From contig NZ_CP114542.1 of the NCBI RefSeq assembly GCF_027271155.1, forward strand, positions 1,116,001 to 1,180,000: DNA of 64,000 nucleotides. Direction: 5' to 3'. The translations under genes were made by a program, and so were the position numbers. Below the pieces are notes generated by a model. It ran no database searches. It worked only from the letters and a program-made list of their open reading frames with translations, and was not told the DNA's origin. This document shows, piece by piece, positions 42,782-50,007 of this stretch (its first letter is position 1; each line of letters starts with the position of its first letter). This stretch comes from Brevundimonas subvibrioides. Lineage in GTDB: Bacteria; Pseudomonadota; Alphaproteobacteria; Caulobacterales; Caulobacteraceae.

Positions 42782-42918
42782 TCTCCCTCCCCCTCGGGGG
42801 AGGGCAGCTCGCGAAGCGAGCGGGTGGGGGCGGCAAGGCAAGGCCGCACGATGGATCGCCGGGCCGGCCCCACCCGGTCTCTGCTTCGCTTCGACCACCC
42901 TCCCCCGAGGGGGAGGGA
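42782..42918. repeat. G/C-rich palindromic repeat, copy 3, between g4 and g5
   Basis: CTCCCTCCCCCTCGGGGGAGGG at the left, GCGAAGCGAGCGGGTGGGGG then a loop, and CTTCGCTTCGACCACCCTCCCCCGAGGGGGAGGG at the right: the same layout as the copy at 10147. It fills nearly the whole spacer before the capsid gene, which uses its own AGGAGA site. Confidence 0.8.
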
Positions 42919-42944
42919 TAGGACATCACTCAACAGGAGACACC

Positions 42945-44207
42945 ATGAAAGAGACCCAGACCGCGTCCGGTTCGCCGGAGGCGCGCGCTGCCATGCACGA
43001 GATGATGGCGGCGTTCGAGGCGTTCAAAGGGGCCAACGATGCCCGGCTGGACGAGATCGAGAGGAAGGCGTCGGCCGATACGCTGCTGGAGGAGAAGGTG
43101 GCGCGGATCGACCAGGCGGTGGGGCAGGCGCAGGCGCGGCTGGACCGGGCGCTGTCTGAGGCCAGGCGGCCGCAGCTCGGGGGCGTTGAGAACCCCTCCG
43201 TCTCTCCCTTCGGTCGAGCCACCTCCCCATCGCTGCGCGACGGGGAGGAGACCAAATCCGCGTTCGACGGCTATGTGCGGACCGGGCGGGAGCTGGGGCT
43301 GGAGGTGAAGGCGGGGCTGAGCTCGGCACCGACCTCGGGCGGATATGTTGTGCCGACCGAGACGGAGCGGGCGATCGAGCGGCGACTGATGGCGACCAGT
43401 CCGATGCGCGAGATCGCCACCGTGCGGACGGTGGCGTCGGGCGTGTTCAGAAAGCCGGTCTCGACGGCGGGCATCGCATCCGGCTGGGTGGCCGAGACGG
43501 CGGCGCGGCCGGAGACGGATCCGGCGACCCTGGCGCTGCTCGAGTTCCCCTCGGCCGACCTGTACGCCAATCCGGCGGCGACCCAGGCCCTGCTGGACGA
43601 TGCCCTGGTCGATCTGGATGAATGGCTGGCCGGCGAGGTCGAGGACGCCTTTGCCGCCCAGGAGACCCAGGCCTTCGTCAACGGCGACGGGACGAACAAG
43701 CCCAAGGGCTTTCTGGGCTATTCCATCGTGGCGGATGCGAGCCAGACCTGGGGCAGCATCGGCTATGTGGCGTCAGGGGCGGCCGGGGCCTTCGCACCGT
43801 CCAGCCCGGCCGACCGGCTGATCGACCTGATCTATGCGCCCAAGGCCCAGTTCCGGCCCAACGGGCGGTTCGTGATGAACCGCAAGACGGTCTCGACCGT
43901 GCGCAAGTTCAAGGACGCGGAAGGCAATTACATCTGGTCGCCGGCGACGCGGCCGGGCGAGACGGCCAGCCTGCTGGGCTATCCGGTGACCGAGATCGAG
44001 ACGATGCCGGACATCGCCGCGAACAGCCACGCCATCGCGTTCGGGGACTTCCAGCGGGGCTATCTGATCGTCGATCGGGCCGGGGTGCGGGTGCTGAGGG
44101 ACCCGTATTCGGCCAAGCCCTATGTGCTGTTCTACACGACCAAACGGGTCGGGGGCGGGGTGCAGAACTTCGATGCGATCAAGGTGATGAGGTTCAGCGC
44201 GACGTAG
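42945..44207 (+). CDS. GTA major capsid protein (HK97 family), g5
   Basis: A 420-residue HK97-type capsid precursor. Residues 1-80 form the coiled-coil scaffold (delta-like) domain removed by the protease; the shell domain starts near KSAFDGYVRTG (about 105) and includes VPTETERAIERRLMATSPMREIATVRTVASG, DLDEWLAGEVEDAFAAQETQAFVNGDGTNKPKGFLGY and LLGYPVTEIETMPDIAANSHAIAFGDFQRGYLIVDRAGVRVLRDPY. Residues about 83-102 (NPSVSPFGRATSPSLRDGEE) are encoded by an inserted palindromic repeat, exactly at the scaffold/shell linker. AGGAGA precedes ATG 42945. Confidence 0.95.
   Translation: MKETQTASGSPEARAAMHEMMAAFEAFKGANDARLDEIERKASADTLLEEKVARIDQAVGQAQARLDRALSEARRPQLGGVENPSVSPFGRATSPSLRDGEETKSAFDGYVRTGRELGLEVKAGLSSAPTSGGYVVPTETERAIERRLMATSPMREIATVRTVASGVFRKPVSTAGIASGWVAETAARPETDPATLALLEFPSADLYANPAATQALLDDALVDLDEWLAGEVEDAFAAQETQAFVNGDGTNKPKGFLGYSIVADASQTWGSIGYVASGAAGAFAPSSPADRLIDLIYAPKAQFRPNGRFVMNRKTVSTVRKFKDAEGNYIWSPATRPGETASLLGYPVTEIETMPDIAANSHAIAFGDFQRGYLIVDRAGVRVLRDPYSAKPYVLFYTTKRVGGGVQNFDAIKVMRFSAT
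43191..43249. repeat. palindromic repeat inserted in frame in the capsid gene
   Basis: AACCCCTCCGTC...CCTTCGGTCGAGCCACCTCCCCATCGC-TGCG-CGACGGGGAGG is a shorter relative of the G/C-rich repeat of the window (compare 29736 and 49070 read on the opposite strand). Inside g5 it adds about 20 codons without a stop or frameshift. Confidence 0.75.
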
Positions 44208-44211
44208 TCGC

Positions 44212-44313
<102 letters not shown>

Positions 44314-44336
44314 TTTTCTGACATCGGAGATTTCCC

Positions 44337-44603
44337 ATGACCGCACCCGTGACGCTCACGGAGGCGAAGCTGTTCCTGCGCGTCGGTCACGAGGCCGAGG
44401 ACACGCTGATCCAGACGCTGATCGATGCGGCCACTGCAAGGGTCGAGGGGGAGGTGGGCCTGGGCCTGACCTCGACCTCGGCGGCGCCGCTGAGGCTGGC
44501 GATCCTGATGCTGGCCCTGCGCGCCTATGAGCGTGGGGAACAGGAGATGTCGATCCGCCCGGTGGAGGCCTGGATCGCGCCCTATCGCGTGGTGCGGCTG
44601 TGA
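44337..44603 (+). CDS. GTA head-tail connector, HK97 gp6-like, g6
   Basis: An 88-residue protein of the gp6-like head-tail connector family: VTLTEAKLFLRVGHEAEDTLIQTLIDAATARVEGEVG and LRLAILMLALRAYERGE. It is the adaptor ring below the portal. Length and position match RcGTA g6. The stop overlaps the GTG start of g7 by four bases (GTGA). Confidence 0.88.
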   Translation: MTAPVTLTEAKLFLRVGHEAEDTLIQTLIDAATARVEGEVGLGLTSTSAAPLRLAILMLALRAYERGEQEMSIRPVEAWIAPYRVVRL

Positions 44604-44911
44604 GCGGGTTCAGGGTCCTGGCCAGCCTGCTGGATCCGGTGGAGGCGGAGACGCCCTATGGCGGGCGGGCGATTTCATATCAGCCTCTGGGGTCGGTCTG
44701 GCTGAGGCTGGAGGCGCGACGGCGGCGGCAGACGACGGAGGCCGGGGTGACCGCAGCGACCGAGGTGGCGACGGCCGTGATGCGGACCGATCCGAGGCTG
44801 GCCGAGGGGCGGGTCATCCGGTTCGGCGGGGCCGACTGGACGATCGCAGCGGTCGATGCGGACCCGGACCGGCCGGGGCGGACGCGGGTGAGCCTGGAGC
44901 GCAGTCGATGA
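44600..44911 (+). CDS. GTA head-tail closure/stopper protein, g7
   Basis: A 103-residue protein of the phage head-completion (SPP1 gp16-like) family: DPVEAETPYGGRAISYQPLGSVWLRLEAR and MRTDPRLAEGRVIRFGGADWTIAAVDADPDRPGRTRVSLER. The GTG start overlaps g6 and the stop overlaps g8 (ATGA), giving a tightly coupled trio. It forms the stopper ring between adaptor and tail. Confidence 0.88.
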   Translation: MSGFRVLASLLDPVEAETPYGGRAISYQPLGSVWLRLEARRRRQTTEAGVTAATEVATAVMRTDPRLAEGRVIRFGGADWTIAAVDADPDRPGRTRVSLERSR

Positions 44912-45321
44912 GAGATCATGAGGGGGCGCTGCAGAAGGCGCTGATCGGACACCTCCGGGCAGACACGGCGGTTCGGGCCTTGCTGGGGGACCCGGCCAGG
45001 GTCTGGGACGAGGCACCGGGAGAGGCGGTCTGGCCGTGGCTGGCGATCGGACGGTCCGAAAGTCGGCCGGTGGCGGCGGACGGGTGCGGGGTGGAGCATA
45101 CGCTGAGCCTGCGCTGTGCCTCGCGGTTTCCCGGGACAGAAGAGGCCCGGGCCGTGCTGGCGGCCGTGCGGGCGGCGCTGCACGACGTGACGCTGGAGGC
45201 GGACGGGGTCCGCACCGTGTCGATCCGCGCGACCTATGCCGAGGTGTTCCGGTCGCATGACCAGAAGCGGGTCTGGGGCGTCGTGCGGGTGCGGGCGGTG
45301 ACGGAAGAGAGTGGCGAGTGA
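44908..45321 (+). CDS. GTA tail terminator, DUF3168 family, g8
   Basis: A 137-residue DUF3168 protein: HEGALQKALIGHLRADTAVRALLGDPARVWDEAP, WPWLAIGRSESRPV, HTLSLRCASRFPGTEEARAVLAAVRAALHD. The family caps the tail tube at the head end. The C-terminus EESGE-stop is encoded by the first units of the heptamer-armed hairpin at 45309, so the native end was probably replaced or extended by insertion. Confidence 0.88.
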   Translation: MRDHEGALQKALIGHLRADTAVRALLGDPARVWDEAPGEAVWPWLAIGRSESRPVAADGCGVEHTLSLRCASRFPGTEEARAVLAAVRAALHDVTLEADGVRTVSIRATYAEVFRSHDQKRVWGVVRVRAVTEESGE

Positions 45322-45438
45322 TCAGTGGCGAGTGGCGAGCGGGCCGGTGCTGGCGTCGCGAACGAGGGCAGTGAGACGGGCCTGTCTCACGGAAATTACC
45401 TGATCCACTCGCCACTCGCCACTGATCACTCATCACTG
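45309..45438. repeat. heptamer-armed hairpin between g8 and g9
   Basis: The best-preserved copy: 45318-45339 and 45408-45429 are perfectly complementary over 22 bases, each with AGTGGCG heptamers. The 68-base loop contains its own perfect 7-bp hairpin (GTGAGAC / GTCTCAC, 45371-45390). The left arm starts within the last g8 codons; the right arm ends 13 bases before the g9 ATG, next to GAGGAG. Confidence 0.85.
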
Positions 45439-45451
45439 AGGAGAACCAACC

Positions 45452-45862
45452 ATGGCCGCTCAACGGGGCAAGGACATACTGCTGAAGATCGAGGGCGCGC
45501 CGGGCGTGTTCACGACGGTCGCGGGGCTGAGGGCGCGGACGATTTCGCTGAACGCCCGGACGGTCGATGCGACGGATGCCGACAGCGCGGGGCGGTGGCG
45601 CGAGCTGCTGGGCGGGGCGGGGGTGAAGTCGGCGGCCGTGTCGGGGCAGGGGATCTTTCGGGATGCCGCCTCCGACGCGGCGATCCGCGAGGCCTTCTTC
45701 GATCAGGGGCTGAAGACCTGGCGGCTGATCGTGCCGGACTTCGGCGTGCTGGAGGGGCCTTTCCTGGTCTCGGCGCTGGAGTATGCCGGGGACCACGAGG
45801 GCGAGGCGACGTTCGCCATCAGCCTGGCCAGCGCCGGGGCGGTCGGGTTCAGCGCGCTGTGA
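45452..45862 (+). CDS. GTA major tail protein, TP901-1 family, g9
   Basis: A 136-residue tail-tube subunit: MAAQRGKDILLKIEGAPGVFTTVAGLRARTISLNARTVDATDADSAGRWRELLGGAGVKSAAVSGQGIFRD, then ALEYAGDHEGEATFAISLASAGAV. This matches the TP901-1-type major tail family and RcGTA g9 in length and order. GAGGAG lies nine bases before the ATG. The next gene on the plus strand, g10, is displaced by a reverse-strand gene. Confidence 0.93.
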   Translation: MAAQRGKDILLKIEGAPGVFTTVAGLRARTISLNARTVDATDADSAGRWRELLGGAGVKSAAVSGQGIFRDAASDAAIREAFFDQGLKTWRLIVPDFGVLEGPFLVSALEYAGDHEGEATFAISLASAGAVGFSAL

Positions 45863-45866
45863 GCGG

Positions 45867-46106
45867 TTAAAGTTGCACGTACCATACGGCCTCAATGTCA
45901 GAAGCCGGCGCATTGGCGGGGCCGAAATCAAGAACGCCTTCCCATTCGTCATCCTCGCCTTCGTCCTGGAACAACAGCACGCGATCACCGCGCTTGAGTC
46001 TCAGTTCCGTTACCAGCGCATCGTCCAATTCGCGGCCGCGAAACATAAGCAGCCATGCCCGATGGGTAACGGATAGCGCATTGTAGTCGTTGAAGAGACG
46101 GATCAT
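45867..46106 (-). CDS. reverse-strand small protein inside the GTA cluster
   Basis: A 79-residue protein (MIRLFNDYNALSVTHRAWLLMFRGRELDDALVTELRLKRGDRVLLFQDEGEDDEWEGVLDF and so on) on the strand opposite to the GTA operon, filling the g9-g10 gap. The region is visibly less GC-rich than the GTA genes, which supports a separate origin. The middle part resembles a small beta-barrel (LKRGDRVLLFQ). Its stop faces that of g9, four bases away. No family is recognised; it may be a stand-alone passenger gene, similar to a phage moron. Confidence 0.6.
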   Translation of the reverse strand: MIRLFNDYNALSVTHRAWLLMFRGRELDDALVTELRLKRGDRVLLFQDEGEDDEWEGVLDFGPANAPASDIEAVWYVQL

Positions 46107-46135
46107 GGCGCGACAATAACATGGAGATCGGATTC

Positions 46136-46429
46136 ATGAACGCAGCGCGGGGCGAGGCGGTGGTGGTGCTGGCGGGCCAGCCGCGACGCCTGTGCCTGAC
46201 GCTGGGGGCCCTGGCGGAGATCGAGACGGCGCTGGGGGTCGCGGGTGTCGAGGCGCTGGGTGCGCGGATGCGGGCGCTGTCGGCGGGGGATCTGATGGCG
46301 GTGCTGGCGGCGCTGTTGCGCGGCGGTGGCGAGGGCGCGTTTGCGGGCGAGCTGGAGCGGGTGGCCGTGTCGCCGGTCGAGGCGGCCGAGGCCGTGGCGG
46401 CCGCGTTCGTGGCCTCGGCCGATGGCTGA
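46136..46429 (+). CDS. GTA tail assembly chaperone-type protein, g10
   Basis: A 97-residue protein: MNAARGEAVVVLAGQPRRLCLTLGALAEIETALGVAG...LSAGDLMAVLAALLRGGGEGAF. The RxLCLTLGALAEIE segment is the hallmark of the gene transfer agent family protein encoded by g10, which acts in tail assembly with the next gene. The ATG at 46136 has GGAG nine bases upstream; an ATG at 46121 lacks a site. Its stop overlaps g10.1 by eight bases, the arrangement seen in phage tail chaperone pairs. Confidence 0.88.
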   Translation: MNAARGEAVVVLAGQPRRLCLTLGALAEIETALGVAGVEALGARMRALSAGDLMAVLAALLRGGGEGAFAGELERVAVSPVEAAEAVAAAFVASADG

Positions 46430-46598
46430 GACGGGCTGGGGCGCGATGCTGCGGACGGCGGTGGCGCTGGGCGTGTCGCCGGAGGCCTTCTGGCGGCTGT
46501 CGCTTAAGGAATGGCGGATGCTGACGGCGGTCGCCGGGAAGCCGGTGCCGATGGGACGCGCCGAGGTCGAGGCGCTGATGAGGGCGTGGCCGGATTGA
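46422..46598 (+). CDS. GTA tail assembly chaperone g10.1 (Rcc01693 family)
   Basis: A 58-residue protein, MAETGWGAMLRTAVALGVSPEAFWRLSLKEWRMLTA and so on, matching the phage tail assembly chaperone family (WxLTxxEWRxL pattern) at the g10.1 position. It overlaps g10 by eight bases in a different frame. No separate ribosome-binding site is needed given the overlap. Confidence 0.85.
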   Translation: MAETGWGAMLRTAVALGVSPEAFWRLSLKEWRMLTAVAGKPVPMGRAEVEALMRAWPD

Positions 46599-46603
46599 GG
46601 CTT

Positions 46604-46752
46604 TCTCCCTCCCTCGCGGGGGAGGGCAGGTCGCGGAGCGGCCAGGTGGTGCGGCAAGGCAGGCGCGTACAGATCTGGGTCTGGATCGCCCTGCCGTTCC
46701 CACCCCGTCACTGCTTCGCATCGACGACCCTCCCCCGAGGGGGAGGGAGAGG
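46604..46752. repeat. G/C-rich palindromic repeat, copy between g10.1 and g11
   Basis: The layout is as at 10147 and 42782, with CTCCCTCCCTCGCGGGGGAGGG at the left, a variant centre, and CGACCCTCCCCCGAGGGGGAGGGAGAGG at the right. Its terminal purine run, extended by GGAGGA, is the Shine-Dalgarno of g11. Confidence 0.8.
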
Positions 46753-46759
46753 AGGATTT

Positions 46760-47287
46760 ATGACGGACCAGACACTGGATACGATCCCGGCCAGGGCGGC
46801 GGAGGCGGCGGCGGCGCTGGAGTCCTTGCGGGAGCCGGCGGAGCGGGCGGCGTCGAGCATCGAGGAGGCGTTCGGGCGGGCGGGAGCCAGTCTGACCCGG
46901 TCGCTGGCGCGGGCGGCGGCGGATGGCGAGGTGACGCTGGGCGAACTGGCGCGGGCCGTGCTGGGCGCACTTGGGACAGGGGTCGGCGGGTCGGGCGGGC
47001 TGGGCGAGGCGATCGCCCGGGCGGTCGCGGGCGCGGCCGGCTTCGGCGGGGCGCGGGCCGATGGCGGTGCGGTGACGGGCGGCGGGGCCTATCTGGTCGG
47101 GGAGCGGGGACCGGAGGTGTTCCGGCCGTCGGGATCGGGTGTGATCGAGAACAGGGGTGGCAGCGGCGGCGGGAGCGTGACGGTGAACGTCAGCGTCGAC
47201 GGTGGCGCACCGGCCCTTCTGAGGTCCGAGGCGCAGATCGCCCAGATGCTGGCCCGGGCCGCCGCGCTGGGGGCGCGACGGCTATAG
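46760..47287 (+). CDS. GTA tail tape measure protein, g11
   Basis: A 175-residue protein: Ala-rich helical N-terminus (AARAAEAAAALESLREPAERAASSIEEAFGRAGASLTRSLARAAADGEVTLGELARAVLGAL) and the C-terminal motif GAYLVGERGPEVFRPSGSGVIENR common to lambda-type tape measure proteins. It determines tail length; at 175 residues it is shorter than RcGTA g11 (about 219), so a shorter tail is expected. Start at 46760 after GGAGGA; the longer frame upstream is repeat-derived. Confidence 0.88.
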   Translation: MTDQTLDTIPARAAEAAAALESLREPAERAASSIEEAFGRAGASLTRSLARAAADGEVTLGELARAVLGALGTGVGGSGGLGEAIARAVAGAAGFGGARADGGAVTGGGAYLVGERGPEVFRPSGSGVIENRGGSGGGSVTVNVSVDGGAPALLRSEAQIAQMLARAAALGARRL

Positions 47288-47316
47288 TTTGGCAGGTTCG
47301 ACACCCAGTCTTGTCA

Positions 47317-47455
47317 TCCCGGAAATCGCGGCAGCGATTATCCGGGACCGGAGACGCCAGTCATTGACCTCCCGGAAGACGCGAAGCGGCTGTCCGGGAG
47401 ACGATCGTGAGCGGTCAAACTGGCTCCCGGACAATCGCTGGCGCGATTTCCGGGA
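47317..47455. repeat. nested inverted repeat downstream of g11
   Basis: The outer arms 47317-47347 and 47425-47455 match in reverse complement at 29 of 31 positions (TCCCGGAAATCGCG type). Nested inside are CTCCCGGA (47369-47376) and TCCGGGAG (47393-47400). The flanks carry TTGTCAT (47311) and GGATGACA (47511), a flank shared with the palindromes at 48310, 48388 and 50438. A 93-residue open frame across this region is repeat-derived and not called. Confidence 0.75.
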
Positions 47456-47542
47456 GAGATGGTGGCGCGGTCCAGCGTCCCGGCTCTTCGCTTCGCTCCG
47501 GCCGGATGACAGGTCCCTGAAAAAGCCGAAGATGGATGGGTC

Positions 47543-48226
47543 CTATCGGGTCTTCGGGTTGGGACCGTAGCGGTTGTCGCCGGGCTGGCCTTCGGTGAGA
47601 CCGATCCAGAGCCAGAAGGCGATACCGACGAGCCAGGTGAAGCTGAGGATGCCCAGGGCCGGCCCAAAGGTGGCCAGGATCGCCGCCGGGTCCTCGGCCT
47701 CGAGCTTTTCGCTATTCAGAATGGCCGAAATGCCGACCGAAAAAAACGCATAGAAGCCGCCGATGATCATCACCCCATAGGGGATGGCCATCAGCCAGCC
47801 GGACTTGCCCATGTCGTGCAGCCGCTTCGCTCCGATCGCGAGGTGCGGCCACAGAAGCAGGATGCCCAGGAGGTTGAGTAACGGGATGAAGTTCAGCACC
47901 CCGCCGCCGACGAACAGTATCGCCCATGACGTCCAGAAATGAGAGCGGCGCAGGCGTCCCGAAAACGAGAACATCGCCTTCGCAAAGTCGAAGGTATCGA
48001 CGGGCACGCCGGGGGTTGCCGACGGGCCAGGCGACGGCGCGGCGGCGGCCAGCAGCATGATGTTGGTGGCCTGACCGGCCACGGGAACGAAATCCACGCG
48101 CAGGCCGGTGGTGATTCTGGACGGCGGCGTCACCTGGTCGGCGTTGAAGGCGTAGCGGATTCCGTCGTCGCCGCTGATCAGGCCCGAACCCGCCGCCGGA
48201 TCGAAATCGAGAATCTGGCCGCGCAT
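47543..48226 (-). CDS. DUF805 membrane protein with cold-shock-like N-domain, inside GTA cluster
   Basis: A 227-residue protein on the strand opposite to the GTA operon. Residues 1-60 (MRGQILDFDPAAGSGLISGDDGIRYAFNADQV...VDFVPV) look like a cold-shock/OB domain; residues 80-215 have four hydrophobic helices in the DUF805 pattern (MFSFSGRLRRSHFWTSWAILFVGGG, LAIGAKRLHDMGKSGW). This fusion is common in proteobacteria; DUF805 proteins are of unknown function. The location between g11 and g12, flanked by repeats on both sides, indicates insertion into the cluster. Confidence 0.8.
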   Translation of the reverse strand: MRGQILDFDPAAGSGLISGDDGIRYAFNADQVTPPSRITTGLRVDFVPVAGQATNIMLLAAAAPSPGPSATPGVPVDTFDFAKAMFSFSGRLRRSHFWTSWAILFVGGGVLNFIPLLNLLGILLLWPHLAIGAKRLHDMGKSGWLMAIPYGVMIIGGFYAFFSVGISAILNSEKLEAEDPAAILATFGPALGILSFTWLVGIAFWLWIGLTEGQPGDNRYGPNPKTR

Positions 48227-48296
48227 CCGATGGCTCCCTTGCCCGGGGCCGAGGCTGGCCCGCCTCCAGACTGGACGAGGCACCGGGCGGCGACAA

Positions 48297-48450
48297 TCCC
48301 CGCTTTCGCGGGGACGACAAGACAGAGTGTGGGGGGTGGCGATGAGTTTTCATGAGGTGAGGCTGCCGGCCCGTCCCCGCTTTCGCGGGGATGACAAGAC
48401 AGGGTGTCGGGGGTGCAGATGAGTTTTCATGAGGTGAGGCTGCCCGCCCG
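48297..48450 (+). repeat. 77-bp tandem duplication covering the start of g12
   Basis: 48297-48373 and 48374-48450 are near-identical, offset by 77 bases. Each copy contains a CCCGCTTTCGCGGG hairpin, GACAAGACAG, and ATGAGTTTTCATGAGGTGAG, the first codons of g12. Because 77 is not a multiple of three, the first copy encodes a 26-codon frame (48342-48422) that ends in ATGA with the true g12 ATG at 48419. Confidence 0.85.
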
Positions 48451-49060
48451 GTTGGCGTTCGGATCGACGGGTGGGGTGGAGCGGCGGACCGAGATCGTCA
48501 CCCTGGCCTCCGGGTTCGAGCGGCGGAACAGTCCCTGGGCCATGGGGCGCAGGCGGTATCTGATCGGGGCGAACCTGAGGTCGCTGGCGGACATGGCGGC
48601 GCTGACGGCCTTTTTCGAGGCGCGGCGGGGCCGGCTGTACGGGTTCCGGTTTCGGGACTTCGCGGACTTCGCCTCGTGCGCGCCGGGCGGGACGCCGGCA
48701 GCCGGGGACCAGGTGCTGGGAACGGGGGACGGGACGCGGGCGGTGTTTCCGCTGGTGAAGGCCTATGGCGACCCCGGATCGGGTCCGGGCGAGGGCCTGC
48801 AGCGGCCGATCACCAAGCCGGTCGAGGGATCGGTACGCCTTGCCGTGAACGGGATTGCGGTGTCGGGCGCGGGCTTTTCCGTCGATGCGACGACGGGCGT
48901 GGTCACGCTGGCCAGGGCACCGGGCAAGGGCACGGTGGTGTCGGCGGGTTTCCTGTTCGACACGCCGGTGCGGTTCGACGCGGACCGGCTGGAGATGACG
49001 CTTGAGAGCTTCGACGCCGGGCGGATGGCAGCGGTGCCGCTGATCGAGGTCAGGGTCTGA
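48419..49060 (+). CDS. GTA distal tail protein, DUF2460 (Rcc01695 family), g12
   Basis: A 213-residue distal tail/hub-ring protein: MSFHEVRLPARLAFGSTGGVERRTEIVTLASGFERRNSPWAMGRRRYLIGANLRSLADMAALTAFFEARRGRLYGFRFRDFADF, then RFDADRLEMTLESFDAGRMAAVPLIEVRV. Matches the TIGR02217/DUF2460 family in full length. The start codon lies in the second copy of a 77-bp duplication; the first copy carries a decoy start and a 26-codon frame whose stop overlaps the true start. Confidence 0.92.
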   Translation: MSFHEVRLPARLAFGSTGGVERRTEIVTLASGFERRNSPWAMGRRRYLIGANLRSLADMAALTAFFEARRGRLYGFRFRDFADFASCAPGGTPAAGDQVLGTGDGTRAVFPLVKAYGDPGSGPGEGLQRPITKPVEGSVRLAVNGIAVSGAGFSVDATTGVVTLARAPGKGTVVSAGFLFDTPVRFDADRLEMTLESFDAGRMAAVPLIEVRV

Positions 49061-49069
49061 GACGAAATC

Positions 49070-49193
49070 CTCCCCTCCCGGGGGAGGTGGCGCGGCGCGC
49101 CTTTGCGCCGTGACGGAGGGGGCTCGCGGCGAGCAGGGTGTCCGGGGCCGGCCCCCTCCACCGCTTCGAAGTCCCCTCCCCCATGGGGGAGGA
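49070..49193. repeat. G/C-rich palindromic repeat between g12 and g13
   Basis: CCTCCCCTCCCGGGGGAGGTGGCGCGG, inner stem GCGCGCCTTTGCGCCGTG, then CCCCCTCCACCGCTTCGAAGTCCCCTCCCCCATGGGGGAGG. It is the subtype also seen at 29736. Its last bases, GGGGGAGGATC, are the ribosome-binding site of g13. Confidence 0.75.
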
Positions 49194-49195
49194 TC

Positions 49196-49837
49196 ATGAG
49201 GGACATACCGACTGAACTGGCCGCCCGCATCGAGAGCGGGGCGGCGACGCTCTGCCATGCCTGGATCGTCGTGCGGACGGATGGGGCGCGGATGGGCTTT
49301 ACGGACCACGATCGCGGCCTGGAGGTGGATGGCGTCGTCTGCGCGGCGGGCAGCGGGTGGACTCAAGGGGCGACGGACGCTTCGGCGGGGCTGGGCGGCG
49401 GGACGCTGGCCGTCGCAGGCGTGCTCGATGACGACCGGATCACAGCGGCCGATGTCGCGGCTGGACTGTGGGACCGCGCACGGGTCGAGGTGTGGCGCGT
49501 GGACTGGAGGCGGCCGGACCTGAAGGTGCGGCTGGGGGTCGGGACATTCAGCCGGATCCGGCGCGAGGGGGCGGGGTTCACGGCCGAGGTCGAAGGGCCG
49601 CTGGCGGCGCTGGAGCGGGTCGTGGGGCGGACCTACGGGCGGGCTTGCGATGCTGTGCTGGGGGACCGGCGGTGCCGGGTCGATCCGGCGGGGCGAGCTT
49701 GCGACAAGCGCTGGGAGACCTGCGTCGGGGTGTTCGGCAACGGGATCAACTTCCAGGGCTTTCCGAGGATTCCGGGCGACGATTTCCTGACGGCCTATCC
49801 GGCAACCGGCGGGCGGAATGACGGGGGGAAACGGTGA
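49196..49837 (+). CDS. GTA baseplate hub protein, DUF2163, g13
   Basis: A 213-residue DUF2163 protein (baseplate hub domain): LAARIESGAATLCHAWIVVRTDGARMGFTDHDRGLEVDGVVCAAGSGW, DRARVEVWRVDWRRPDLKVRLGVGTFSRI, EGPLAALERVVGRTYGRACDAVLGDRRCRVD and the closing NGINFQGFPRIPGDDFLTAYPA. Matches RcGTA g13, which carries an iron-sulfur-type cysteine set in the hub; cysteines here are in RACDAVLGDRRC and ACDKRWETC. The start is set by GGGGGAGG from the palindrome. Confidence 0.92.
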   Translation: MRDIPTELAARIESGAATLCHAWIVVRTDGARMGFTDHDRGLEVDGVVCAAGSGWTQGATDASAGLGGGTLAVAGVLDDDRITAADVAAGLWDRARVEVWRVDWRRPDLKVRLGVGTFSRIRREGAGFTAEVEGPLAALERVVGRTYGRACDAVLGDRRCRVDPAGRACDKRWETCVGVFGNGINFQGFPRIPGDDFLTAYPATGGRNDGGKR

Positions 49838-49854
49838 GGGGGGTGAATTCTGCC

Positions 49855-50003
49855 GTTTCCCTTCCCCTCGGGGGAGGGCAGGTCGCGACGCGACCGGGTG
49901 GGGGCGGCGACGCGAGGTCGCGCAGAGTTGAGTCCGGGTTGCCTTGCCCGCCCCAACCGGCTTCGCCTGCGGCTCGGCCACTCTCCCCCGAGGCGGAGGG
50001 AGA
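49855..50003. repeat. G/C-rich palindromic repeat between g13 and g14
   Basis: CTTCCCCTCGGGGGAGGGCAGG, GCGACGCGACCGGGTGGGGG, a variable centre, and CTCTCCCCCGAGGCGGAGGGAGAGG. The final purine run precedes the g14 start by five to ten bases. The element is open in the g14 frame from a GTG at 49834 that overlaps the g13 stop. Confidence 0.75.
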
Positions 50004-50007
50004 GGCT

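Noticed and set aside
45895-46086. Plus-strand 63-residue frame opposite the small reverse gene in the GTA cluster
   Set aside because: Ser/Arg-rich composition without a start signal; the minus-strand 79-residue frame has balanced composition and a continuous fold-like pattern, so it was preferred.
46511-46759. Upstream extension of the g11 frame
   Set aside because: The extension lies in g10.1 and in a palindromic repeat; GGAGGA six bases before ATG 46760 fixes the start.
47289-47570. 93-residue plus-strand frame between g11 and the DUF805 gene
   Set aside because: It runs through a nested inverted repeat and into the opposite strand of the DUF805 gene; the peptide is Arg/Trp-rich with no family likeness. 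Treated as repeat-derived.
48342-48422. 26-codon frame before g12 as an independent gene
   Set aside because: It is the duplicated 5' end of g12 read into the repeat; kept as a finding about the duplication, not as a gene.
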